From Clavulina sp. PMI_390 (taxonomy: Eukaryota > Basidiomycota > Agaricomycetes > Cantharellales > Hydnaceae), in NCBI GenBank assembly GCA_015039315.1, contig WIDE01000071.1, positions 4,588-68,587 of the forward strand: DNA of 64,000 bases, written 5' to 3'. Every line of letters begins with the position of its first letter. The first letter of the stretch is position 1. The position numbers and the translations under genes were made by a program. Below are positions 55,767-64,000 of this stretch, one piece after another. A model generated the notes under the pieces. The model did no database searches, had not been told where the DNA came from, and saw only the letters and a list, made by a program, of their open reading frames with translations.

Positions 55767-56775
55767 GGTGAGTGATGACTGTGGTGATGCTCGACAGTTA
55801 AAACTGTGAAGGTGTGTGATTAGTGTGGAGGAGAAAAGGTGAGGAGAGAAGTGAGGAGGAGAGGTGAGTGATGGGATGCTGAGAGCCATGATACGAGCTG
55901 TTTTTATCGCCTTCGAGCATCCTGTCGTCCCGGACGAGTCACGATCAGGGTATCGGACTCACAAGGGCCAGAACCAGAAATGAACGAGGCAGAGGCAGAA
56001 TTGCTCAATAGACACTCTCATACGCCGCCTGATGAGAACGTGGTGATCGGAGGCGGATATAGAGGCAGCCAGTCAGGTCGCTCCGTTCGCAAACGGAGAG
56101 TGGTGTCGAAGCTGGAGAAAAGCAAAACAAGAACCTCTTGAGGCAACATTATGATGTCGAAAGCTAGTGAGTTTTCTTGAGGCCTTGGATAGTGAGCTGC
56201 TTTCTTCGCAGAGCATGCTCAACGGCGTGTCAAGAGAAAAGTACCCAGAGGTCAGCCATCCGCGGACTCAGGTTGCTAATGATGGCCATTGATGGATGGC
56301 GGTGCCTGCCCGCCATGAATGAAAATAGCTCATCGACATTACAGCTTATACTTCACTGTTGTTTCGCATTGAGAGTGAAACTGATGCATAGACTATCGCA
56401 TTACTTGACCTCCCGCGGATTCCGATTGGGATGGCAGTTGATGGCAAAGATGTGGCCGCCCATTCGCACCCTCGACATCAACACTGGCACGTGACCAGCT
56501 GTCAATGCCCCACATCCCCTGTCGTCGTGCAGCCCGTCCAAGTACTGCATGCAGAGCGTTGAACCCGGATCCCTTTTGGCCACCCTAATAAAACTCATTC
56601 TTATTCTTTGACTTCAAAGCGCGACCACCGTGCGGATAGGCATAGCCCGGTTCAAGCTGATTGACGCAAGGTTGCAGTCAATGAATTATACGATTCGTTC
56701 TACGACTTAATCCACCCACTCACATCACCACACAACCCACCTCTCCTGGGCATACCGCGTTCCATCTTTTCAAAG
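55767..56775. promoter_or_regulatory. 5' region of copy B with conserved blocks
   Basis: A TATA-like GATAAAAACAGCTCG (minus strand, about 55895-55909) and the promoter box ATCGTGACTCGTCCGGGACG (minus strand, about 55918-55945) match those of copies A and C. Around 56400-56490 is the second conserved block (plus strand CGACCTCCCGCGGATTCCG, then GTGGCCGCCCATTCGC, CCTCGACATCAACAC). The F-box gene that follows this block at the other two loci is absent here. The rest (56500-56775) shows nothing. Confidence 0.6.
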
Positions 56776-57637
56776 CGGCCGTCGAACTCCGGCAGCACTC
56801 CAATGATGGAGTTGCTGCTGTGTTGCCCCCATCTGAGCTATTGCGCCGAATATCCCTCACTGTGCTTCAAAACTCGCTCAATCTTCTCAAATAATCCCTC
56901 AATCACCATCTAGAAGGATTTCTTTGGGAGTACTGGCATTACTATGACACGTGCACACCCTCTCCCTTGGTGATGCGCAACCTGAAGCTTCTTGTCTTGA
57001 CAGGGAATCTCACTCTCGTTCTGACATCGTCTTTTCAAGCACTACACCTTGCGCGGCTGGAACTGAGATGGCCAAGGGAGATTATCAAATCCGTGTGAGC
57101 AGACCGTCCACATCCCTTGTCTAATCCTCTACAATTTTCGGAGCCCAAGCCCTTTACAGCAATGGGCTGGGGTCAAATCATAGTGACAATTTTCCAGAGT
57201 TTTCTCCCTTTATTGAATTGAAGCTCATCCCAAGTTGCAAGTTGTAAGCCTGTCGCATCGGATGAGCAACACAGTAACCACCTCCTACAGGCCCAGTCAT
57301 TCGTCTTGTGTGAGGGGGAATATACTATCTCGATGATGATCGTGATCCCAGCAGCATCGTATAACTACTTCGTGGCTGGTCTGAGCGAGCGGATCGTGCT
57401 CGTCTGTGGAAACCCTTGCTCCATCTGGTATATTGGGACATGACAGAAGCCTGTGAGTGGACAAGTTTTGACGACCCGGAGTTAGAGCCGGGGCTTGTGG
57501 AATTAGAGGAGTATCTTGCCACCGGTCGGTCGCCTCTATAGGAGCTTGAGATAGATGACCGAGACAGATATCTTGTGTGTGATGCGGGCGGGGGCGATGA
57601 CAAGATCGACGATGGGGAAAACAAACAACCTTCATAG
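56776..57637 (+). pseudogene. F-box-like/LRR pseudogene of the 28935 subfamily
   Basis: The start reads VELRQHSNDGVAAVLPPSEL, then LLRRISLTVLQNSLN, a clear match to VELRRRSNQQLAISSLPPEL of the gene at 28935. The frame then stops (TAA near 56890), a large part of the F-box and first LRR region is deleted, and a later piece reads LKLLVLTGNLTLVLTSSF, then LARLELRWPREIIKSV and a stop. The last piece, EIDDRDRYLVCDAGG, is the C-terminal motif with its Trp replaced by Arg. Many stops and deletions show it is dead. It occupies the position expected of an F-box gene next to a sulfurase copy. Confidence 0.85.
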
Positions 57638-57654
57638 CGACAGCAGTAAATTGA

Positions 57655-58450
57655 ATTTGAGGGAAATTACAATGAAGATGATGACGATGTGTACTCCATG
57701 CAAACCAATGCGATGACGAAGTCATGGACAGCATTCTACCTTCGCCAGATGTAGGTGACAGAAGAGATGTGACTATATTATTAGACTGATTAGAGTAATA
57801 CAAGTACAGAAGCGCCGAATAAGAATATAAGACGAGAAAACCAAACAATGAGCGAATATGGGATGCAGTACAAAAAGACCAAAAATGAGAGTTGAATAAG
57901 AGGGAGCAAGCTAGAAGATCTGAGACACCCGTCGGCGGATCCCGCGGAGCTTTGTGAACATCACAGAGTTCCTCTTCTTGAGCTCGGGGAGCTCATCGCA
58001 AATGATCTCAGCGTCCGCAATCTTCTTCAATTTCGGCGCACCCACAGTCTTCCCATCTTTCGTCGCCTCAGACACAGAGGGCAGTTGCAATGAAGACGGC
58101 GATGATGTGTGGGTTCTGGAGTTGAGTGAAAAACTCAAATCACCGCCTCGGACTACTATTTCTTCACAGACTCTAGGCTTACGCGTCCTATACTAACATG
58201 ATCAGAATCATTGTGAAAAGTCTAATGGTTGAAGACTATTTCCCTCCATACCAACCAATGAGATGACGAAGTCATGGATAGCATTCTACATTCGCCATAT
58301 GTAAGAGATGAGACTATATTATTAGACTGATTATGGTAGTACGAGTTCAGAAGCGCTGAATAAGGATAAAAGACGAGAAAACCAAACAAAGAGCGGATAT
58401 TGGATGTAGTACAAAAAGACCAAAAATGAGAGTCAAATAAGTGGGAGCAG
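57655..58450. repeat. tandem duplication of F-box tail, intergenic and sulfurase 3' end
   Basis: The stretch from about 57655 to 58072 is repeated, with divergence, from about 58082 onward: GAGGGAAATTACAATGAAGA / GAGGGCAGTTGCAATGAAGA; ATGCGATGACGAAGTCATGG / ATGAGATGACGAAGTCATGG; TATATTATTAGACTGATTA; ACGAGAAAACCAAACAA; GTACAAAAAGACCAAAAATG. The unit joins the tail of the F-box pseudogene to the 3' end of the sulfurase gene, as expected from unequal crossing over between neighbouring copies. Confidence 0.75.
57911..58072 (-). pseudogene. 3' fragment of a fourth sulfurase-like copy
   Basis: The minus strand encodes the last 54 or so codons of the sulfurase-like gene (EATKDGKTVGAPKLKKIADA ... 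LRGIRRRVSQIF and stop) with one change to Cys (IICDELPEL). Upstream of EATKDGK the likeness ends abruptly at a junction with duplicated F-box tail sequence. There is no active-site part, so this is a remnant. Confidence 0.9.
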
Positions 58451-60424
58451 CTAGAAGATCTGAGAGACCCGTCGGCGGATCCCCCGGAGCTTTGTGAACA
58501 TCACAGAATTCCTCTTCTTGAGCTCGGGGAGCTCATCGCGGATGATCTCGGCGTCAACAATCTTCTTCAATTTCGGCGCACCCACAGTCTTCCCGTCCTT
58601 CGTCGCCTCGGTCACATCCACAAAGGTGCGCGAGAACTCGACGAAGGCTGCCGCGTCTGAGATCGCGCTTGCAAGCCCGAAGCCCATTCGGACGACACCA
58701 CCGTCGCGGATGAACCACTCCATTTCCTCGTTCGACGCATACGACTCGGTGACAGATGCTGGTGTATCTTGGTTGCCCTCGGCGTCGATCCGCTTCATGT
58801 CGAACTTGTTGAGCATCTCAGTCATGCCTGTGAGCGTCGTTGAAGCACCAGGATTGCACAAGCATCCGGCACGGACGTGAATTTTGGCACGCGATGCGGA
58901 GTTCTCGATGTCGTGAGGCAGGAACCGCTCGCCAGAGGGCTTGAGGAATGACATGCTGATCACGGCGCCATGAGTGGACGGTGAGTATTCATCGGGGCCA
59001 GAGGGAGAGTGGAGGTCGACGACAGGCTTGCCGTTGGAGTGCTTGAGGGATGCGAGGGATGAGAGGGTGAAGTGCATCAAGAGGGGAAGGCGCTGGGCGA
59101 GAGTAGGAAGGTTGTTGTGGAGGATTTGGAGGCCGCGAGGGACAGCGATCAAGCTGAAACGGCGGCGTGGATGAAACAATCAAATAGACGGCCGTAGGTG
59201 GAGGCGTAATTAGAGGTGCGAGACGGGTGGGCGGCGGCGGCATGCGGAAAACGGAGATGAAAATGCACGGGAGATAGACGTCAGAAACATGGCTGCCTCG
59301 AATATGATGTCAAGTGGAGCAGTGACTCACGAAAGGAAGTTGACAGTCCCATCCTCCCATCGCTCATGTCCGTCAAGAAGGAGACGGCCCATGTTGGGTG
59401 CCTGGAACGCGCACTCGGAATTAGTTCTTGGATCAGTAATTGTCCATAATCAAACGCACCTGCACGACAAGAACAGAGCCACCGCTGAACCAAGGCTTCT
59501 GCAACTTCGTCAGGAACTCCTTCTTGGCCACAAGGCAGCCGATGCCAGTGGGGTATCCAATGAGCTTGTACAAGCTGATTGCCATCGCATCAACAGACCC
59601 CTTCAGCGATCGAAGAGAAATGGCCGTGGTTGGCGCGAGCGCGGCGGCGTCGAGGAGTGTATTATATCCGCGGGACTTTGCCTCGGCAAGGAGCGAGAGG
59701 TTGCCCTTCAGTCCGGAGAGGTTGGATTGGCCAGTGAGCACGTAGAGACTTTCGGCGCCATCCTCAGGAGCCAGGAATGTCTGCTTGCCAGGTGCCTCCA
59801 TTGGCACGTAGGTCACTTGGGCACCAGCCTTGAGCGCAAACTCACGCATGCCGTTGACAGAATTGTGGGCATCAGTGGGGAGAATGAGCTTCGATTCGGC
59901 ACCCTTGGAGTAAGGGTAGGCCTCGGCGACGATACGAAGAGCAGTGCTTGCATTGTTGGTGAACACGACCTCATACTCGCTTGGATCGGCGTCGAAGAAG
60001 TTGAGGACAGCCAGGCGAGCGGCGTGTGCGTACTTGGAAGATAGCACAGAGCTGGATGGGCGAGTTGAGTTAGCTTCATTCCCTCGCCAAAAACCGTCAA
60101 AGTAAACCCGAACCTTGGTGACGCAGAGTGAGGATTCCCAAACACGTTCCCGAGCAACAAGTCGGTGTGCTCGCGGATTAAGGACTCGGGATACAGACCA
60201 GCGCCCGTATAGTCGAGATAGACTCCGCTCTTGTCCAATCGAGTGAACTCGCGGCGACGAAGGTCATCGATGGCAGACGTTTGGAGATAGGTGGGGTGGG
60301 CGGCGACGAAGCGCTGGGAAGCTGCCTTTGCTGATTCGTTGGAAGGGATGGAGAATGATGAGAGCTTGAGGGTCTTGGAAGAGTAGGGGATGGCGACGTT
60401 GCGGGGAGTAGTGGTGGAAGACAT
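58451..60424 (-). CDS. MoCo-sulfurase-like PLP enzyme, copy C
   Basis: Four exons with the same lengths as the other copies: 60424-60114, 60051-59460, 59401-59331 and 59153-58451; 558 aa. The PLP Lys (SLYKLIGYPTG), the Asp (LLDAAAL) and the Cys motif (RAGCLCNPGAS) are intact. Copy-specific changes cluster near the Cys motif (SASRAKIHVRAG for AASRANIHVRAG; LNKFDMKR for LNNFDMKR). The flanks, including the promoter box, align with copy A in inverse orientation, so this locus is an inverted copy of the 24-30 kb block. Confidence 0.92.
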
Positions 60425-61140
60425 GGTGAGTAAGTGATGAGTAGTGGTGAGTGCGCTTTGATGGTAAACCGCAAGGGTGGCTGATGAAGGTGGATGAGGA
60501 GAAGGAAGAAGAGATGTGGGGAAGGTGAGTGATGGAGTCTTAGAAGCGATAGAGCGAGCTGTTTTAAACGTTTTCGACCATCCTGTCGTCTCGGACGAGT
60601 CACGATCAGGGGACCGGACTCATGAGTGACAACCCCCAGAAATGAATGAGACAGAGACAAAAGTGCTCAATGAAGAGTATCATTATGCTGCTTGATAAGA
60701 ACGTGGCAGTCGGAGGCGGCCATGACGCAGAGAATATGGCTCGTCCGTTCGTGATCGGAGAGGTGTGACAACCAAGTCAGGAGTAGCGAGTACACTGAAA
60801 CTTCCAAGGAGCGCTAGTCTAAAACGGGATATTATTCTGAATACCACACTAGAGCAGTTTGCTATCAGGGCTCTGAATGCGACACCGACATGTCAAGAGT
60901 TGGATTTCGACGTTGAGGAGGTCAGCACCTCGTTGGTTGGCGTCCGCGGACAGATGAAACTCGCTCATTACGCATTCCGTATAGCATCACCATTCGCATT
61001 GAAATCAAGGCTGACGCATCGATTCCTCGCATTACTCGACCTCCCGCGGATTCCGATTGGGATCGCAGTTGATGGTAAAGGATGTGGCCGCCCATTACAG
61101 CCTCGACGTCAACATACACACACACGTGATCTAATTTCGC
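60425..61140. promoter_or_regulatory. 5' region of copy C with conserved blocks
   Basis: On the minus strand the TATA-like TTTAAAACAGCTCG is at about 60555-60568 and the box ATCGTGACTCGTCCGAGACG at about 60579-60606. The second conserved block runs from about 60945 to 61120 (GGCGTCCGCGGACAGATGAA, then CCCGCGGATTCCGATTGGGA, GTGGCCGCCCATTACAGC, CCTCGACGTCAACAT) and ends just before the truncated F-box gene, exactly as at the 25.9-26.2 kb locus. Confidence 0.6.
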
Positions 61141-62468
61141 ATGAGGCACTTCTCAAAGTAGAGTATCCATACCGCTGAAACACTCTGCGGGTATTGACCA
61201 AGTCCATAAATGTCAGGATATTGCCGCAGAGGGATGAGCTCTCCACGAAAGTAATCGAGAAACGAAGGGCTAACTGCAATAACCCTGCTGTCTCCCTTCC
61301 TTCTGAGCTCCTCAGTGACATTTTCATACGACTTGTGGAGCAATATGTCCCAAATACTTGGAGTAGCGTGCCTCGTGATGTTCTTCTATCACTTCGCAGA
61401 GTGCGCTCCGCCATCTGTCAAGTATGTCATGTCTGGCGAGAGATAGCAATATCCACTAGACAGATCTGGACCATTGTCGACTTTCCGCATGGAGTACGCA
61501 CGTGGTTCGGGAGGGAGCGAGTTAGATCCGGTAGCTTCCTTGATATGAATATCACAAGATCCAACCAAGCACCTCTTTCCTTATATCTCTACGGGACAGC
61601 TGCCAACGGCGACGTCTCACATACCATCATTGAGGAGGTCTCAACGATCATAGCACCTCACCTTTCTCGATGTAGGCATATCCAGTTTGAGAGTAATTCG
61701 GTTCAGGTCTATCGATTATTTTGTCATCCCCTTCAGCTCCCCAATTTGCAATCTCTCGTCGTGACGGTCCACCAATCACAGTATCTCCCAATCTATACCC
61801 TTGACTTGACGTTTGCGACTCAGCTGCGCCATCTCATCATGTCGACTATACATTATACTAGGCTTTTTGCCCTAGCGCTAAGACTAGGGTCAGACCTCTT
61901 GTTAACTCGGCTTGACCTCCAAGGCTATTTCGAGTATCGTTCTGTTGTCGCGATACTTGAAAATTGCCCTCATTTGGAATACCTTCGCTGGGAGGAGCTG
62001 GGAATCCCGGAGATTAAGCTTGAACCATCCCTCCCTCTCATGGAATCGCTTCATGAGGTTGTCCTCCGCGGAATTCGCCCTTTATATGTTCTGAGCTCCC
62101 TCAATGCACCTCAGCTTTCCCGGTTACAATTCAACTATTTCAAGCGCATTGAAGCTATAAATTACACTCTCCCACACCCCCTTTCTGATCCATCCCAGTT
62201 CCCAATGCTCCGTACACTCGTCCTTCAAGGGCGATGTGATACGGTTCGGCCCGAAGACGAAACAATCGCGCGATTTGTGGAAGCGCACCCTCATTTGGAG
62301 TCTCTGGCCGTACCAGTACAACTCACGGAGCGCATGAAGCGTGCAATTGGTTCAGTTCTCTCCCTCCAAACTGTCAGCGCTCTACCATCGCCTCGAGAAT
62401 TTGAGGATCATCTTGCACGTTGGTCAAAGGGGACCACTAACGCCCAAAGCCTAATGCACGCGGAGTAG
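61141..62468 (+). CDS. truncated F-box-like/LRR gene, start uncertain
   Basis: The reading frame from 61194 to 62468 encodes a close relative of the gene at 24331 (AVSLPSELLSDIFIRLVE, ICQVCHVWREIAISTRQIW, VEAHPHLESLAVPVQLTERM) but contains no ATG before the F-box: the codon equivalent to the paralogue's start is GAG, and an in-frame TGA lies just upstream. A short first exon could rescue it: ATG at 61141, exon 61141-61157, a 59-nt GTAGAG...GTCAG intron, and exon 61217-62468, in phase, 422 aa. The C-terminus stops about 75 residues before that of the paralogue, so the shared W-D motif is lost. Either a remodelled gene or an early pseudogene. Confidence 0.55.
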
Positions 62469-62557
62469 ACGACGAAGTGGTTCCAGGTGCGCTAGTTAGC
62501 GATACAAAACGGGTGAAGCTTTTGATGGGTGTTGTCTTCCACTCTTCATATCATATA

Positions 62558-62968
62558 CTGTAGTAATCCGACCTTTAGTTCCCTGGTGTGACCAGTGACA
62601 TAGTTCCCACTCAAAAGTTTGTTAGTTCCTAGTTCCCAAAGTCCCTTTTGTGACAGGTTTTGGCCCATCTCAACCTGGATGCTGGACCGACCACTTGAGA
62701 TACCATCTACAAATGCATATGCCTTGTCCGCAGCTGTGGACTTCTAGCGCAAACAAAGCTTTTATTACTTGTTGTGAAGCAACAAACCGCGAGTACCTCC
62801 CATACACCCATCCAACCACTATAAAAATTACTTTATTTTGCCGTATATTTACTATATCTTGGTCCTTAACCCGCCCTAACCTGTGTGACCATGACCAAAT
62901 GAGTTCACGGTAGTTCGATTCCCAAGTTGGTGTGACAGTGACAGGAACTTAAGGTCGGATTACTACAG
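62558..62968. mobile_element. MITE-like element with 18-bp perfect TIRs and TA duplications
   Basis: CTGTAGTAATCCGACCTT at 62558-62575 is repeated in perfect inverted form at 62951-62968; the match continues inward to 25 bp with one mismatch (AGTTCC arm). Both ends are bordered by TA (62556-62557 and 62969-62970), the target duplication of Tc1/mariner-type elements. The 411-bp interior has further inverted parts near the ends (GGTGTGACCAGTGAC / GGTGTGACAGTGAC region) and no transposase frame. It therefore looks non-autonomous. Confidence 0.8.
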
Positions 62969-62970
62969 TA

Positions 62971-63798
62971 CCAGCCTCTGTATCCTAGTAATATTTAGTG
63001 CCCGCTGGAACGTCCAGCTGAAGGTATTGAAGACTGTACCTCCACCATTCCTAATGCGTCTGTGATCTTAGAAATCGATTTCATATGATCGGGATTGCTA
63101 TGGAATTGATGTTAGCCCACTTGCTGTATCACATCGGTAGCGGCGGCAAGCGCCCAGTCCCCGACTGAACATTTCCTACCAACCAGCTGAGATCAACACC
63201 AAACTCATGCCTCATTTGCCCGTACATATTTTCGACCTCTAGTTCCCGAAGATTTGCTTTGGGGTCTTGGTTTCTCCCTCAACTTTCTCGCCTCTCAACT
63301 TTGTGTACATGTATACATCACAAAAACACGATGTCACCTCCATCCCTCACTATCAAAGAGTCTCACTTCGCTTCATCAAATCTTACCGATACTAATTTTT
63401 CAGCACTTTAAGGGGCACCAAGGAGCTACTATGAGCCATCTGGAGCAAGGAATCGATCAGCATGTTAGAGACACACTTGGCGCATGAACGCCCTCATTCT
63501 CGATCTTCTACTTGCTCGATTTGCTACATCAGAGCGGGAAGCGTATAGCCTAAAAAGCCGCGGAATCGACTCTTACTGAACTCCATAGGATTGTCAAACC
63601 ACCTCATCCGTTTTCACGCTAAGATCGAGTCGTCTCCGTGTAGCACTGGTCAAATATTCTAGGCACTGATAGAAGGGATCCTGACTATCTCACCTAACGG
63701 TAGCTCATACAGTACCGGGGATATTCCGCCAATGTACTCATTATCTCATCAAAGCTTCGCCACCAGCAAGTTACGGCTGTTGCTTTGGTGGATAGCCT
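62971..63798. other. intergenic region
   Basis: About 830 bp without a gene I can support. A 77-codon open frame (63254-63487, +) has no recognisable features. It should include the 3' UTR of the gene cut by the right border. Confidence 0.4.
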
Positions 63799-64000
63799 TA
63801 GGTTTTGCGAGTGATGTAAACTACAATTTATGGTGCTACTATATGTTTGGCTGAATCCTGCTCCTACATACCGGCCATCTTAGCACGGCAAACAGCAGCG
63901 ACGCTGGCACTACAGGCGTGCATCTTGTTGAAGCACGAGTCCGACTTGTCCGAAGGAACATTGTTCAGCGGAATATCCAGCCCCACAAAGTTTCTCCAGC
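63799..64000 (-). CDS. 3' end of a gene cut by the window border
   Basis: A minus-strand exon enters from beyond 64000 and ends at 63872 (donor GTATGT). It reads WRNFVGLDIPLNNVPSDKSD, then SCFNKMHACSASVAAVCRA and KMA, with three Cys and a composition like a conserved secreted or Cys-rich domain. A 49-nt intron leads to a last exon 63821-63799 encoding VYITRKT and a stop, in phase. The exon pair is too short for the usual ORF cut-off. The N-terminal part is outside the window and I do not recognise the family. Confidence 0.5.

Noticed and set aside
59289..60044. 251-codon plus-strand open frame antisense to sulfurase copy C
   Set aside because: A long antisense frame produced by the codon bias of the real gene; the same antisense frame appears, shorter, opposite copies A and B.
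62900..62935. GTTCGATTCCC sequence resembling a tRNA T-arm
   Set aside because: No matching acceptor, D- or anticodon arms can be folded around it, and it lies inside the MITE-like element.
1..64000. CRISPR arrays, rRNA, bacterial-type operons
   Set aside because: No regularly spaced direct repeats or rRNA-like sequence; gene structure is eukaryotic throughout.

Overview
This is nuclear DNA of a filamentous basidiomycete, most likely an Agaricomycete. Genes are close together on both strands. Coding regions are cut by many very short GT-AG introns (mostly about 50-70 nt, one apparently 35 nt). Recognisable proteins include a DHHC palmitoyltransferase, a CECR5/YKR070W-type HAD hydrolase, a transferrin-receptor-like M28 peptidase, an HSL-type alpha/beta hydrolase, a FAM72-like zinc protein and a large family of F-box-like/LRR proteins. 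I cannot name the species. All splice models were read by eye and accepted only where every exon phase closes.

Left third (1-22.3 kb), conserved housekeeping-type genes: about 2.5 kb of gene-free, partly repeat-like DNA; a small mitochondrial-type Ala/Lys-rich coiled-coil protein (2561-3891, +); a 1149-aa ankyrin-repeat protein (4701-8484, -); a small membrane-protein gene with a decayed paralogue (10064-11480, -); a DHHC palmitoyltransferase (11895-14284, -) divergent over 131 bp from a CECR5-type hydrolase (14416-16412, +); an uncharacterised coiled-coil protein (16954-18232, -); and a glutamate-carboxypeptidase-II-like M28B peptidase with all five expected zinc-ligand positions (18834-22299, -).

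Right two thirds (22.4-62.5 kb), an accessory-type region: ten intact F-box-like/LRR genes, one truncated F-box gene, two clear F-box pseudogenes and a possible relic. Mixed in are three full-length copies plus one 3' fragment of a stand-alone molybdenum-cofactor-sulfurase-like PLP enzyme (558 aa, same four-exon structure each time). The F-box genes are mostly intronless and share an N-terminal F-box, a central LRR-like part and a short C-terminal W-D motif. F-box and sulfurase genes were duplicated together: the block at 24.3-30.5 kb reappears in inverted orientation at 52-62.5 kb, there partly doubled and decaying. Three intact conserved genes sit inside this region: an 18-exon alpha/beta hydrolase (33843-37897), a secreted Cys-containing protein (40142-41112, -) and a FAM72-domain protein with a 600-residue extension (48858-51663).

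Right edge: a 411-bp MITE-like element with perfect 18-bp terminal inverted repeats and TA duplications (62558-62968), then largely empty DNA and the 3' end of a minus-strand gene cut by the window border. The strongest candidate for something undescribed is the co-duplicating F-box plus sulfurase-like module with conserved promoter blocks. Its function cannot be read from sequence.
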